From: WTGJ01 sp965237765
GTDB taxonomy: Bacteria; Chloroflexota; Anaerolineae; Aggregatilineales; Phototrophicaceae
NCBI GenBank assembly: GCA_965237765.1
Contig: OZ250157.1
Coordinates: forward strand, 930,001 to 994,000
Reading direction: 5' to 3'
Length of the DNA stretch: 64,000 nt
The position numbers were made by a program, and so were the translations under genes. Under the pieces are notes generated by a model. It ran no database searches. It was not told the DNA's origin and saw only the letters and a program-made list of their open reading frames with translations. Below are positions 8,684 through 16,784 of the stretch, in pieces (within the stretch, counting starts at the first letter, position 1; each line of letters opens with the position of its first letter).

Positions 8684-9649
8684 TTATCCTTCCCCCTGCA
8701 AGTACACGCGCAACCAGGCCGCGGCGGCGGTGCGGTCTTCGCGGTCGGCCGAAAGCGGCGCCAGCCCGGCCCAGGTCAGCGCGCGGTTGACGGACGCCAG
8801 CCGCAACGCCAGCGCCAGCGCCGGCCGCAAACGCTCAGGATCCCCCCAAAGGGCCAGATAAGCGTCAGCCAGCGCGCTCAATTCTGGCGCATCCGCCGCC
8901 AGTTCGAGCCGATACGCCAGGTAACGCAGCGCCACCCGCAACGAAAAGAAGGGATGCGCGAGCGCGCTCTCGCCCCAATCGGCGAGGGTTAAGGCGCCGT
9001 CGTCGCTCGCGAAGATGTTGCCATCGTGAAAATCGTCATGGTGCAGGCTGGGCGCGATGCCGAATTCCGCCAGGCGCGCGCAATCTTCGGCAAAAGCCGG
9101 CAGCTGAGCGCGCAAACCCAGCCATTCGCCCTCGCTCAGGCCCTCCTCTTCCCCCAGGCAAAGCGCCGGTCGATCTTCTAGCAAAGCGCAGAAGAGCGCG
9201 GGCAGGCGCTCGAGGCGACGATCGGGCAGGCCCAGCGCCAGCAATGAGTCAGCGCACTCTTGCAGGGCGCATTGTGCCTCGGCGAAACGCGGCAGCAACC
9301 GCCGCCATTGTGACAGGTACGCGGGCGATCCGAGTTGCGCGCGCAAGGGCGCCCCCGCATCCGCCAACAAAAACCAACCGCGTTCGCACACCACGGCCAA
9401 CACCCGCGGTCCCAGGCCCGGCGCCCAACAGTCCAACGCAGCCGTGAGGTTCGCTTCGTAGGCTAGCGGCGGCGCGCTGGCCTTGGCATAAAGACGCGCG
9501 CCATCTCCACGCTCGATCATATAAACGAGCGACCAGGGGCGGCGGTGTGGCAGGGAGATGCGCGCCGGCGCCCAAGCCAGGCGCTCAAGCTGCGCATCCA
9601 ACCACTTGCGGAAAGCGGCGACATCATGCCAGGGCGGGTTGTTCATCAT
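8684..9649 (-). CDS. Aminoglycoside phosphotransferase (APH) family kinase
   Basis: Kinase-fold protein of about 321 residues. The catalytic loop reads HHDDFHDGN and is followed by the metal-binding DWGE, both hallmarks of the APH/choline kinase superfamily. The N-terminal lobe is less conserved. Such stand-alone genes usually phosphorylate small metabolites; antibiotic resistance should not be assumed. The start is uncertain: adjacent ATG codons at 9649 and 9646 are preferred over the in-frame TTG at 9661. It lies just after the Nudix gene on the same strand and is probably co-transcribed with it. Confidence 0.72.
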   Translation of the reverse strand: MMNNPPWHDVAAFRKWLDAQLERLAWAPARISLPHRRPWSLVYMIERGDGARLYAKASAPPLAYEANLTAALDCWAPGLGPRVLAVVCERGWFLLADAGAPLRAQLGSPAYLSQWRRLLPRFAEAQCALQECADSLLALGLPDRRLERLPALFCALLEDRPALCLGEEEGLSEGEWLGLRAQLPAFAEDCARLAEFGIAPSLHHDDFHDGNIFASDDGALTLADWGESALAHPFFSLRVALRYLAYRLELAADAPELSALADAYLALWGDPERLRPALALALRLASVNRALTWAGLAPLSADREDRTAAAAWLRVYLQGEG

Positions 9650-9673
9650 ATGGGGCGGCAACCGCGCCGAATC

Positions 9674-10246
9674 TCAGCCACTCACCGCGCTCGGCTCCCC
9701 GCGCCGCCAACGCGCGATGAGCGTCCGCGTAGGGTGGAAAACCAGCGGCGGCAGCTTCTCACGCGTGAACCAGGCGCAATCCGCCGCGTCGTCTTGAGCG
9801 CGCAGCTCGCCGGCCACGATGCGCGCGCGGTAGACGATGGTGATATCCGCCATGCCCTCATCGCCTTCGGGATTATCCTCGCGCCCAAAGATCGCCAGTA
9901 AACCCAGCAATTCGACGTCGACGGTCAGCTCTTCCCGCGCCTCGCGGATGGCGGCGGTGGCCGCTCCTTCACCGGCATCAACGAAACCACCCGGTAACGC
10001 CCAACGCCCGGCGCCCGGGTCAATCGCCCGCTGGACGAGCAGGACACGCTCCCCCAGGGTGGCGTGCTGTTGTTGCAGCCACAAAATCGTCGCCACTTTC
10101 GGGTCGAAATAGGTAACATGCCCGCATTTGCTGCAACAGGGGCGCCATTGCCCCGCGCGCTTTGCGGCGACGGTCGCGGCGCCGCAAACGGGGCAATAGG
10201 CCGCCGGCCGCGGCCAGCGCGCTCCCACCTCTATTGACACTGCCAC
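9674..10246 (-). CDS. Nudix hydrolase with N-terminal zinc ribbon
   Basis: Protein of 190 residues. Cys18, Cys21, Cys38 and Cys41 form two CxxC pairs of a zinc ribbon. The Nudix box follows (GGFVDAGEGAATAA, then REAREEL) and binds the metals that hydrolyse a nucleoside-diphosphate-linked substrate. The zinc ribbon plus Nudix order resembles NudC-type NADH pyrophosphatases, but the NudC SQPWPFPxS tail is not seen, so the substrate is open. The start is GTG 10246 on the reverse strand; a GTG at 10240 is also possible. The gene diverges from tRNA-Leu and overlaps its promoter region. Confidence 0.8.
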   Translation of the reverse strand: MAVSIEVGARWPRPAAYCPVCGAATVAAKRAGQWRPCCSKCGHVTYFDPKVATILWLQQQHATLGERVLLVQRAIDPGAGRWALPGGFVDAGEGAATAAIREAREELTVDVELLGLLAIFGREDNPEGDEGMADITIVYRARIVAGELRAQDDAADCAWFTREKLPPLVFHPTRTLIARWRRGEPSAVSG

Positions 10247-10262
10247 GCGTCAGGACTAGGAT
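10234..10262 (+). promoter_or_regulatory. Promoter of tRNA-Leu
   Basis: A perfect TTGACA at 10234-10239 and TAGGAT at 10257-10262 with a 17-base spacer. The tRNA starts 8 bases after the -10 box. Confidence 0.8.
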
Positions 10263-10270
10263 TCACCCAG

Positions 10271-10354
10271 GCCGGTGTGGCGGAATAGGCAGACGCGCGC
10301 GACTCAAAATCGTGTGTCCTCACGGACATGTGGGTTCGACTCCCACCACCGGCA
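10271..10354 (+). tRNA. tRNA-Leu (CAA)
   Basis: An 84-base type II tRNA. The acceptor arm GCCGGTG pairs with CACCGGC at 10347-10353 and A is the discriminator. The anticodon loop CTCAAAA gives CAA (10305-10307), reading UUG. A long variable arm and a GGGTTCGACTCCC T arm are present. CCA is not encoded. Confidence 0.95.
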
Positions 10355-10387
10355 CAACGGCTCGATGATACCAGCGGAGAAGGCGCG

Positions 10388-10750
10388 GTGCGAAGCCTGG
10401 CGCTCGTGTTGCTCGTGGCAGTAGGCGCCTGGTTGGGGGTCTGGCTGGGGCAGTCGCTCGTGCCCGTCGAATACACAGAAAGCAACCCCGAGACGCTCTC
10501 CGCCAGCGCCCGCGCGCACTACATCACCAATATCGCCATCGCTTACGCGGCCGATGCGGATATATCCGCCGCGCAGGAGCGCCTTTCCTTCTTGGAAACC
10601 ACGTCGCAGGGCGAGTTTGTGCTCAGGATGGCAGAGTGGGCGATCGCTGAGGGCTGGCCGCTCGCCGAACTCCGCGCCTTGGCGGGCATGTCGGCTGACT
10701 TCGGCATGACGAGCGCGGCGCTCCTGCCCTACCTCCCCGCCGCGCCGTGA
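10388..10750 (+). CDS. Membrane-anchored protein, paralogue of the next gene
   Basis: About 120 residues starting at GTG 10388 behind GGAGAAGG. An N-terminal hydrophobic helix (ALVLLVAVGAWLGVWLG) anchors the protein. The following region (SARAHYITNIAIAYAADADI) aligns with the next gene (LARAEYMVAIILRWAADDDD), so the two are paralogues of a common family with a short helical extracytoplasmic domain. The function is not recognised. It begins 33 bases after tRNA-Leu and may be transcribed from the tRNA promoter. An upstream start inside the tRNA was rejected. Confidence 0.6.
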   Translation: MRSLALVLLVAVGAWLGVWLGQSLVPVEYTESNPETLSASARAHYITNIAIAYAADADISAAQERLSFLETTSQGEFVLRMAEWAIAEGWPLAELRALAGMSADFGMTSAALLPYLPAAP

Positions 10751-10772
10751 CGGGCCGACTGAGTACCCGGCC

Positions 10773-11654
10773 ATGACCCAACACGCCCGACTGCAACCAC
10801 CCGATTCGCCACATCGCTTCCGCTGGCGATCCCGCCTTCGACTACCGACGGCGCGAGAGATTGGACTGGGCACCATCGCCCTCCTGCTCGGCGTGGCCGG
10901 CGGCCTGGCATACGCCTGGTTGCTCGCGCCCGTGCCCGAAACTGATACGGAGCCACACCAGCTCCATCGCCTGGCGCGCGCCGAATATATGGTCGCCATC
11001 ATCCTGCGCTGGGCGGCCGATGACGATGACGGCGCTGCCTGGAACGCGCTGGCATCGCTGCAGCTCGGTGATGATGTGGCCGCGGCCGTGGCTGAGCTGG
11101 CCTGCGCGCTGGTCGAGCGGGGCTATACGGAGAGCGGCAGCGGCTTTCGCGCCATCCAGCAAGTCGTGCGCTTTTACCAGAGCGCCGGCGCCAGCGGTTG
11201 CGCCGATGCTTTAAACCTGCCCGCCGTGGCGCCCGCGCTCGTGCGCATCACGGCCGTGCCCGATGCGCCGCTAGCGACCGCCACACCGAGCGGCACCGCC
11301 CTGCCCGCGCCGCCCAGCACCACGCGCGCCTTCCAACTCACGCGCCTGGAAACGCATTGTGACCCCACGACGGCTGGCCTCATCATCGTCTTCGTGCAAG
11401 AGCCCAACGCGCTCGGCATCCCCGGCCAACGGCTGCGCGCAAGTTGGGAGGGCGGCGCGAGCGATTTCGTCACCGGGCTGCATCCCGAACGTGATCCGGG
11501 CTATGCCGATTTCGCCATGCAGCCCGGCGAACGCTACCGCATCGAGCTGCCCGGGCAAGCGCCCCCCTCCACCGCGCTCAACGCGCGCAGCTGCCTATCC
11601 CGCGGCAGAACGCTGCTCCGTTCTTACCTGCTCACCTACCGACCGGCGAAATAA
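10773..11654 (+). CDS. Membrane-anchored protein of unknown function
   Basis: Protein of 293 residues. Basic residues precede a transmembrane helix at about 30-50 (LGTIALLLGVAGGLAYAW). A helical domain shared with the preceding gene follows, then a Pro/Thr/Ala-rich linker near 165-190, and a C-terminal beta-rich domain containing two Cys and a GE-R-Y-R-IELPGQAPP segment. It looks like an exported, membrane-tethered ligand-binding or cell-envelope protein. The gene starts 22 bases after its small paralogue and is probably co-transcribed. It converges with the LysM protein gene, leaving 17 bases between the stops. Confidence 0.6.
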   Translation: MTQHARLQPPDSPHRFRWRSRLRLPTAREIGLGTIALLLGVAGGLAYAWLLAPVPETDTEPHQLHRLARAEYMVAIILRWAADDDDGAAWNALASLQLGDDVAAAVAELACALVERGYTESGSGFRAIQQVVRFYQSAGASGCADALNLPAVAPALVRITAVPDAPLATATPSGTALPAPPSTTRAFQLTRLETHCDPTTAGLIIVFVQEPNALGIPGQRLRASWEGGASDFVTGLHPERDPGYADFAMQPGERYRIELPGQAPPSTALNARSCLSRGRTLLRSYLLTYRPAK

Positions 11655-11671
11655 ACCCGGCGACCAACCGC

Positions 11672-13483
11672 TCAGCCGCAATAAACCTCCGGCGGGTTCA
11701 GCGTGGCGACCGTACCCTGCGGCGCCAACGTGACGACGCCATCGCTGACGTAGCTTTCAGCGAGCACCACCCGCCCATCCTGACCGGGCACGGCGAGCGG
11801 CTGCTTGCGGCCGCCGCTCCTATTGCGGTAAGCGATGGTCAGCGTCTCCGTTTCAGCCGGCATATTCTCCCAGACAACAGCAATTTCGCCCGGCGCGAGG
11901 CAGATCCAAGAAATCGCAACCGGTCCGAGCGGCACGGGATCGACCGGGCCGCTCGTTTCGGTCGCGTCTACATCCAGCAGCGCGGCGGCGCTCGTACAGA
12001 GGATTGTGTCGCCCTGCCAGACCTCTACGCTCCAGGAATATGGCGGCTCAGCGTCGGTGGGCAGGGCGCCGGTGAGTGAAGTACCCGCGCCCGCGCTCTC
12101 GTAACGCGCAATTTCGAGGCGATCTTTCCAAACACTCACGGCGTAACTACTCGCGCCGCTGACCGGCGACCAGTTGAAAGTGCGCATGCCCTCGCCGGCG
12201 ACGACGGTGTCCAGGTTGAGCGAATCGCAAACGGCTCCGCTCGCCCTATTAACGGCTGGCAGGGTACCCATCGTCGTCTGGCCGGGCTCGCGCGAGTCAC
12301 AAGGAATGAGCAGCTCCTCGCCCACCTGAATCAAGTCGACATTCGCGACGTTGTTGCGGGCGACGATATCGGAAACGCGGGAGTTATACGCCTGGGCGAT
12401 GGCGAAGAGCGTCTCGCCACTCGTGATGGTATGGCGCACGAGCTGGCCGGCCTGGCATGCTCCATCTTCAGCGCCAACTTCCTCCTCCTCGCCAACCGAT
12501 TCTTCAGGAGGTACTTCTTCGCTGACGCCTTCTTCCGCAACCGCCGATGTTACCTGGCTGGGCGCGCTCACTTCCTCTGTCGCTTCTGCGTCCGCATCCA
12601 CCTCTTCTGTGGGCGCATCCGTCTCTCCTGCGACCGCATCCACCTCTTCTTCGATCGAATCAGTTTCGCCAGCATCTTCGGGTGCAGGAACTCCTTTGCC
12701 ACGCAGGGCAACGAGCGCCATCTCCACGACGTCGAAGAGTTTCAGTTCGCGAACGGAAGCGTCGCGCGTGGGGATGTAGGCCTGCGCCACGCCTTCGTCA
12801 TCCAACAGGATGCTGAGCGCCTGCCCGGCGGAAGTATTCATATTCTGGCTCACCAGCTGGCCTTCCACGACGATGAAGGTGATGATGTTCACGGCCGGTT
12901 GCTGCGCGATGATGCTGCCGTCGAAATCCAAATGCACGCCGTTGATGTCCACTTTCGTGAGCAACCCGCGCGCCGAATGCAGGATGAGGGCGTTGGTCGC
13001 TTCGTCGCAGGGGGCGTTGTGTGGTTCGCCGCGGAAGGTCAATTCCGGCGGCTTGACCTCCGGCGATAGGCGCAGATTGAGCAGCTCGGCTTCGCCCAAT
13101 AAGAGCAGCGTGAGGCCCGTTTGGGCATCGACCCCGGCGACCGATCCGAGGTCCGCGGGCAAATTTAACTGCGCGATGCCCCAATCCCCTGTGCTGATAT
13201 TAGCGGGCGAGCTGCTCAAGCTGAGCAATTCCGCAGCGGGGGCCTGGTCGGCGGGGTTGAAGAAGTCATTTTCCGCGGCGAACGTGGCGGCGATGAAATC
13301 ATGACCATAGCAGGCTGCGCCCGTAGGCGTCTCGGCGCAATTCCAACCCAGTTCAGTCAACGCCCGCTCGACGAGGAGCCGGCAGCTGTCATCTTGCGCG
13401 GCAACGCTGGCAATCCCGAAAGCCAGGCAACTCACTAATCCCAGGAGGATGAACCACCGTCGCGCTCGCATTTGCATACTCAT
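11672..13483 (-). CDS. Secreted LysM-domain protein
   Basis: About 603 residues starting at ATG 13483, with GGGGAG seven bases upstream. A signal peptide (RWFILLGLVSCLAFGIASVAAQ) precedes a 250-residue domain rich in Cys pairs that is not recognised. A very acidic Glu/Ala/Thr linker follows, then a LysM domain (HTITSGETLFAIAQAY, then NNVANVDLIQVGEELLIPC) that should bind peptidoglycan, and a beta-sandwich-like C-terminus of about 150 residues. The protein should sit in the cell wall. A second protein with a LysM domain and acidic linker is encoded at 36518-37918. The reading frame is open further upstream, but ATG 13483 is the only start that leaves an intact signal peptide. Confidence 0.75.
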   Translation of the reverse strand: MSMQMRARRWFILLGLVSCLAFGIASVAAQDDSCRLLVERALTELGWNCAETPTGAACYGHDFIAATFAAENDFFNPADQAPAAELLSLSSSPANISTGDWGIAQLNLPADLGSVAGVDAQTGLTLLLLGEAELLNLRLSPEVKPPELTFRGEPHNAPCDEATNALILHSARGLLTKVDINGVHLDFDGSIIAQQPAVNIITFIVVEGQLVSQNMNTSAGQALSILLDDEGVAQAYIPTRDASVRELKLFDVVEMALVALRGKGVPAPEDAGETDSIEEEVDAVAGETDAPTEEVDADAEATEEVSAPSQVTSAVAEEGVSEEVPPEESVGEEEEVGAEDGACQAGQLVRHTITSGETLFAIAQAYNSRVSDIVARNNVANVDLIQVGEELLIPCDSREPGQTTMGTLPAVNRASGAVCDSLNLDTVVAGEGMRTFNWSPVSGASSYAVSVWKDRLEIARYESAGAGTSLTGALPTDAEPPYSWSVEVWQGDTILCTSAAALLDVDATETSGPVDPVPLGPVAISWICLAPGEIAVVWENMPAETETLTIAYRNRSGGRKQPLAVPGQDGRVVLAESYVSDGVVTLAPQGTVATLNPPEVYCG

Positions 13484-13613
13484 GGTCACTCTCCCCACCT
13501 GGCTATACGAATCATTATATAGAGGCTGTCGCAACGCGCGCGGCCGGGCAGCCAATGGTATACTGCGGCGCAACAAGCAGATACCGGCCCCCGGGCCACT
13601 GGAGTAATTCTTC

Positions 13614-14951
13614 ATGGAAACGATCGCCGATATCGCCCAAAGCAGCCGCGACCACATGATCGCGAGCTGGTACGCCCAGCGCGATTGGCAACCCCTGCCC
13701 ATCGAGCGCGCCGATGGCGTCTATTTGTGGGATGCCGACGGCCAACGCCACCTGGACTGGCTTTCCTCCATCTTCAACGTGAATATCGGCCACAACCACC
13801 CGCGCATCATTGCCGCCATCGAGGAGCAATTGCGGAAAGTGGCCTTCGTGCACCCCAGCCATACGACAGCGGTGCGCGCGCGCCTCGGTGAATTGCTGGC
13901 CGCCATCACCCCCGGCGACCTGTGCAAGACCTTCCTCACCACCGGCGGCGGCGAAGCGAACGAAAACGCCATGAAAATCGCGCGCGATTACAGCGGCCGC
14001 CAAAAAATCATGACCCGTTATCGCTCCTATCATGGCTCGACGGCCGCGGCCAATTCAGCGACGGGCGGGCCGCGCCGGCTGCCGGGCGAACCCGGCGTCC
14101 CCTGGGTCATCCACCTGCCCGACCCCGACGCCTACCACAGCCCCGTTTACCGCGGCCGCAGCCAGGAAGAAGGCGACCTCGTCGTCGCCGACCTGATCGA
14201 AGATACCATCCGCTACGAAGGCGCGGATAACATCGCCGCCATCCTCTGGGAAGGCTATAGCGGCGCCAGCGGTGTCATCCAACCCACGCGCGCCTTCTTC
14301 GCCCGCCTGAGCGAGATCTGCCAGAAATACGGCATCCTCTACATCTCTGACGAAATATTGAGCGGCTTTGGGCGCACGGGCACCTGGTTTGGCTGCGAGC
14401 ATTATCCCGAGCTGCACGTGGATATGATCACCTTCGCCAAGGGCGTCAACAGCGGTTATTTGCCGCTCGGCGGCGTCATCGTGAACGAGGACATCGCCGA
14501 TCACTACGAGCGCATGTCCTTGCCTTCGGGCCTGACGAATCAGGGGCAACCGCTGGCTTGCGCGGCCGCCGTCGCCAATATCGAAGCGCTACAGGAGGAG
14601 GGCATCGTCGCGCGCGCGGCGCATATTGGCGAGCACCTGCACGCGCGCTTGCAAGAGCTGGCCGAACGGCACCCGATCATCGGCGATATCCGCGGCGCCG
14701 GCCTGCTCTATTGCACGGAGCTGGTGGCCAACCGCGAAACGCGCGCGCCGCTCAGCCCCTGGAACGCGGGCCCCAGCGAGGCGCTGGCGCACTTCACGGA
14801 CTCGATCAAGAGCGCCGGCCTGCATACCATGGTGCGCTGGAACTGGGTATTCCATTCGCCACCGCTCACCATCAGCGAAGCGGAAATCGACGAAGGCATC
14901 AACATCCTGGACGCGGCGCTGAGCGAGATCAGCGGCTATTACGAGGGATAA
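13614..14951 (+). CDS. Class III PLP-dependent aminotransferase
   Basis: Aminotransferase of 445 residues, fold type I. The PLP Lys276 lies in ITFAKGVNSGYLPLGG, preceded by the SDEILSGFGRTGTWF segment with the cofactor-binding Asp. The NSATGGPRR segment and overall pattern resemble omega-amino-acid:pyruvate enzymes such as taurine- or beta-alanine-pyruvate aminotransferases, but specificity cannot be fixed. It is translationally coupled to the next gene: its TAA and the ATG of the S58 peptidase share one base. The pair suggests that the peptidase releases small or D-/beta-amino acids which the aminotransferase then deaminates; this is inference from context. Confidence 0.85.
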   Translation: METIADIAQSSRDHMIASWYAQRDWQPLPIERADGVYLWDADGQRHLDWLSSIFNVNIGHNHPRIIAAIEEQLRKVAFVHPSHTTAVRARLGELLAAITPGDLCKTFLTTGGGEANENAMKIARDYSGRQKIMTRYRSYHGSTAAANSATGGPRRLPGEPGVPWVIHLPDPDAYHSPVYRGRSQEEGDLVVADLIEDTIRYEGADNIAAILWEGYSGASGVIQPTRAFFARLSEICQKYGILYISDEILSGFGRTGTWFGCEHYPELHVDMITFAKGVNSGYLPLGGVIVNEDIADHYERMSLPSGLTNQGQPLACAAAVANIEALQEEGIVARAAHIGEHLHARLQELAERHPIIGDIRGAGLLYCTELVANRETRAPLSPWNAGPSEALAHFTDSIKSAGLHTMVRWNWVFHSPPLTISEAEIDEGINILDAALSEISGYYEG

Positions 14952-16045
14952 TGCGAAATAAACGTATGCGCCTGCGCGATCTCGGCATCCACATCGGCAA
15001 CGCCCCGCCGGGGCCGCATAACGCCATCACCGATGTACCCGGTGTCCTGGTCGGTCACTGCACCATCATCGCCGACCAGCCGACCGTCGCGCGCACGGGC
15101 GTGACCGTCATCCTACCGCGCGGGCGCGAGACGATTGATCACAACCCCGCCGCCGCCGGTATCTTCTCGTTCAGCGGTTTCGGCGAGATGACTGGTTGGG
15201 CGCCGATCGACGAATTCGGCCTGCTCTATTCGCCCATCGGCCTGACGGGCACCACCTCCGTCGGCGCCGTGCACGAGGCGCTGAGCACGGACGAGCTGGG
15301 CTTGCGGCTACCGGTCGTGGCGGAGACCTACGATGGCCACCTGAACGACGCGGCCGCTTTCCACGTGCGGCCCGCGCATGTGAAAGAAGCGCTGGCCGCG
15401 GCCAGCGGCGGCGCGGTTGCCGAAGGCAACGTTGGCGGCGGCACCGGCATGGTCTGCCACGGCTTCAAGGGTGGCATCGGCACCTCCTCACGGCGCGTGC
15501 TGGCCGCCGGCGGCGAGTACACCGTCGGCGTGTTGGTACAGTCGAATTACGGTCGGCGCCCACAGCTGCGCGTGGCCGGCCTGCCCATGGGCGAATGGAT
15601 CGACGCGGCGCATACGCCCCTGCCGACGCGCCCCAAAGCAGCGACGAGCAACCCGGCCGCGCCCAGCAGCTCCATCATCATCGTCCTCGCGACGGATGCG
15701 CCGCTCCTACCGACCGCCTGCCGGCGCCTGGCCAAGCGGGCGACGGCGGGGTTGGCGCGCGTCGGCGGCACCGGCCACGATGGCAGCGGCGATATCTTCA
15801 TCGCCTTCGCCACCGGCAACGGCTGGCCGGTGCGGGCCGAGCAGCCTCATGAACTGCGCGCCCTGCCCCATTACCACATGAACCCCTTGTTCGACGCCGC
15901 GGCCGAGGCGGTCGAGGAAGCGATACTCAACGCCCTCTGCGCCGCCGAAACGATGAGCGGCAAGGACGGCGCGCTCGTGCATGAACTGCCGCTCGCTCGC
16001 GTCCGTGAATTGTGGCAGGAGCGGGGCTCCGGGCCGCGCGGGTGA
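14951..16045 (+). CDS. P1 family (S58, DmpA-like) aminopeptidase
   Basis: N-terminal-nucleophile hydrolase of 364 residues in the DmpA/BapA family. These enzymes are made as one chain that cuts itself to expose the catalytic Ser at the start of the small subunit. The conserved GNVGGGTGMVCHGFKGG segment is followed by GIGTSSR at about 176-181, where the self-cleavage is expected. The N-terminal LGIHIGNAPPGPHNAITDVPGV is typical for the family. Known members cleave D-amino-acid or beta-amino-acid amides and peptides. Its start codon overlaps the stop of the aminotransferase gene. It converges with the phosphoesterase gene, with 6 bases between the stops. Confidence 0.85.
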   Translation: MRNKRMRLRDLGIHIGNAPPGPHNAITDVPGVLVGHCTIIADQPTVARTGVTVILPRGRETIDHNPAAAGIFSFSGFGEMTGWAPIDEFGLLYSPIGLTGTTSVGAVHEALSTDELGLRLPVVAETYDGHLNDAAAFHVRPAHVKEALAAASGGAVAEGNVGGGTGMVCHGFKGGIGTSSRRVLAAGGEYTVGVLVQSNYGRRPQLRVAGLPMGEWIDAAHTPLPTRPKAATSNPAAPSSSIIIVLATDAPLLPTACRRLAKRATAGLARVGGTGHDGSGDIFIAFATGNGWPVRAEQPHELRALPHYHMNPLFDAAAEAVEEAILNALCAAETMSGKDGALVHELPLARVRELWQERGSGPRG

Positions 16046-16051
16046 TTCGCG

Positions 16052-16687
16052 CTAAGCGTTGCCGCCGACGCGAATGGGCACTGGCAACGAGTATTCGTCG
16101 GCCGTGTCGCTCGTTTCGCATTCGGGATAACCCGTCTCTGCTGAATAGACCGTGAAACACATCGCCGCCAGATCCAACACGCCATAACTGCGCGAGCTCG
16201 AGCGCGCCGAGGCGAAGGTATACAGTGAGCCGGGGTTGACGACGATGCCGCCGCTCACGCGCACGCAGAGCGGCATGTGGGTATGCCCGGTAACCAGCAC
16301 GTCCGCTTGTAAGCCAGCCAGCATCATTTCCAGCAACGCATCAGAGGCGTGGTCACGATAGAGGCCCCAGAGATTATTGCCGGGCTTGCCGTGGCACATG
16401 AAGATGCGTTGCCCGCCCAGGCGCCCGCGCCAATTCAACGGCAGCCCATGCAAATAAGCGAGATGCTCGGCGCGCAGCGGATATTCGCATTCGTCATGAT
16501 TGCCGCGCACGGATGGGATGCGGCGCGCGCGGATGGTTTCGACGACTTCATCCTGTGCCGGCCCCCGCCCGACGAGATCACCGGCGTTGAGCGTCAGGGC
16601 GATTTCGAGGTCGGCGTCAAAATGGGCGAGCGCGCGATTCAAGGCCCCACTGTCGCCATGCACATCAGAGATGATGCCGATTTTCAT
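16052..16687 (-). CDS. Metallophosphoesterase, YfcE/MJ0936-like
   Basis: Calcineurin-fold phosphoesterase of 211 residues. The metal-binding motifs are in order: DVHG near residue 8, GDLVGRG near 37, GNHDE near 61, and GHTHMP near 118. The protein resembles bacterial YfcE phosphodiesterases, whose natural substrate is generally unknown. The start ATG 16687 overlaps the TGA of a 13-codon mini-ORF that follows a -10-like box, so the gene may be translated by re-initiation. Confidence 0.82.
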   Translation of the reverse strand: MKIGIISDVHGDSGALNRALAHFDADLEIALTLNAGDLVGRGPAQDEVVETIRARRIPSVRGNHDECEYPLRAEHLAYLHGLPLNWRGRLGGQRIFMCHGKPGNNLWGLYRDHASDALLEMMLAGLQADVLVTGHTHMPLCVRVSGGIVVNPGSLYTFASARSSSRSYGVLDLAAMCFTVYSAETGYPECETSDTADEYSLPVPIRVGGNA

Positions 16688-16725
16688 GCGGACCGCACGT
16701 GCTCATCTGAAATCGTGTTCTTCAT
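16684..16725 (-). promoter_or_regulatory. Leaderless mini-ORF coupled to the phosphoesterase gene
   Basis: On the minus strand, TATACT at 16737-16732 lies six bases before ATG 16725. This opens a 13-codon frame (MKNTISDEHVRSA) whose TGA (16686-16684) overlaps the phosphoesterase ATG as ATGA. An in-frame ATG at 16731 is adjacent to the -10 box. There is no Shine-Dalgarno sequence before 16687. Translational coupling is inferred. Confidence 0.4.
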
Positions 16726-16731
16726 ATTCAT

Positions 16732-16745
16732 AGTATACATATACT
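16732..16745. promoter_or_regulatory. AGTATA-CA-TATACT inverted repeat
   Basis: A perfect 6-base inverted repeat with a 2-base centre, AT-rich within GC-rich DNA. Its left half provides the -10 box for the phosphoesterase transcript, so it could be an operator, or simply two facing -10 boxes. Confidence 0.35.
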
Positions 16746-16784
16746 GGCAATTCCCGCGGGCAAACCCGACCGCGGGCCTTCGCT

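Noticed and set aside
10328..10388. Start of the small membrane protein inside tRNA-Leu
   Set aside because: An upstream start would place coding sequence over the tRNA acceptor and T arm. GTG 10388 with GGAGAAGG gives a normal membrane anchor.
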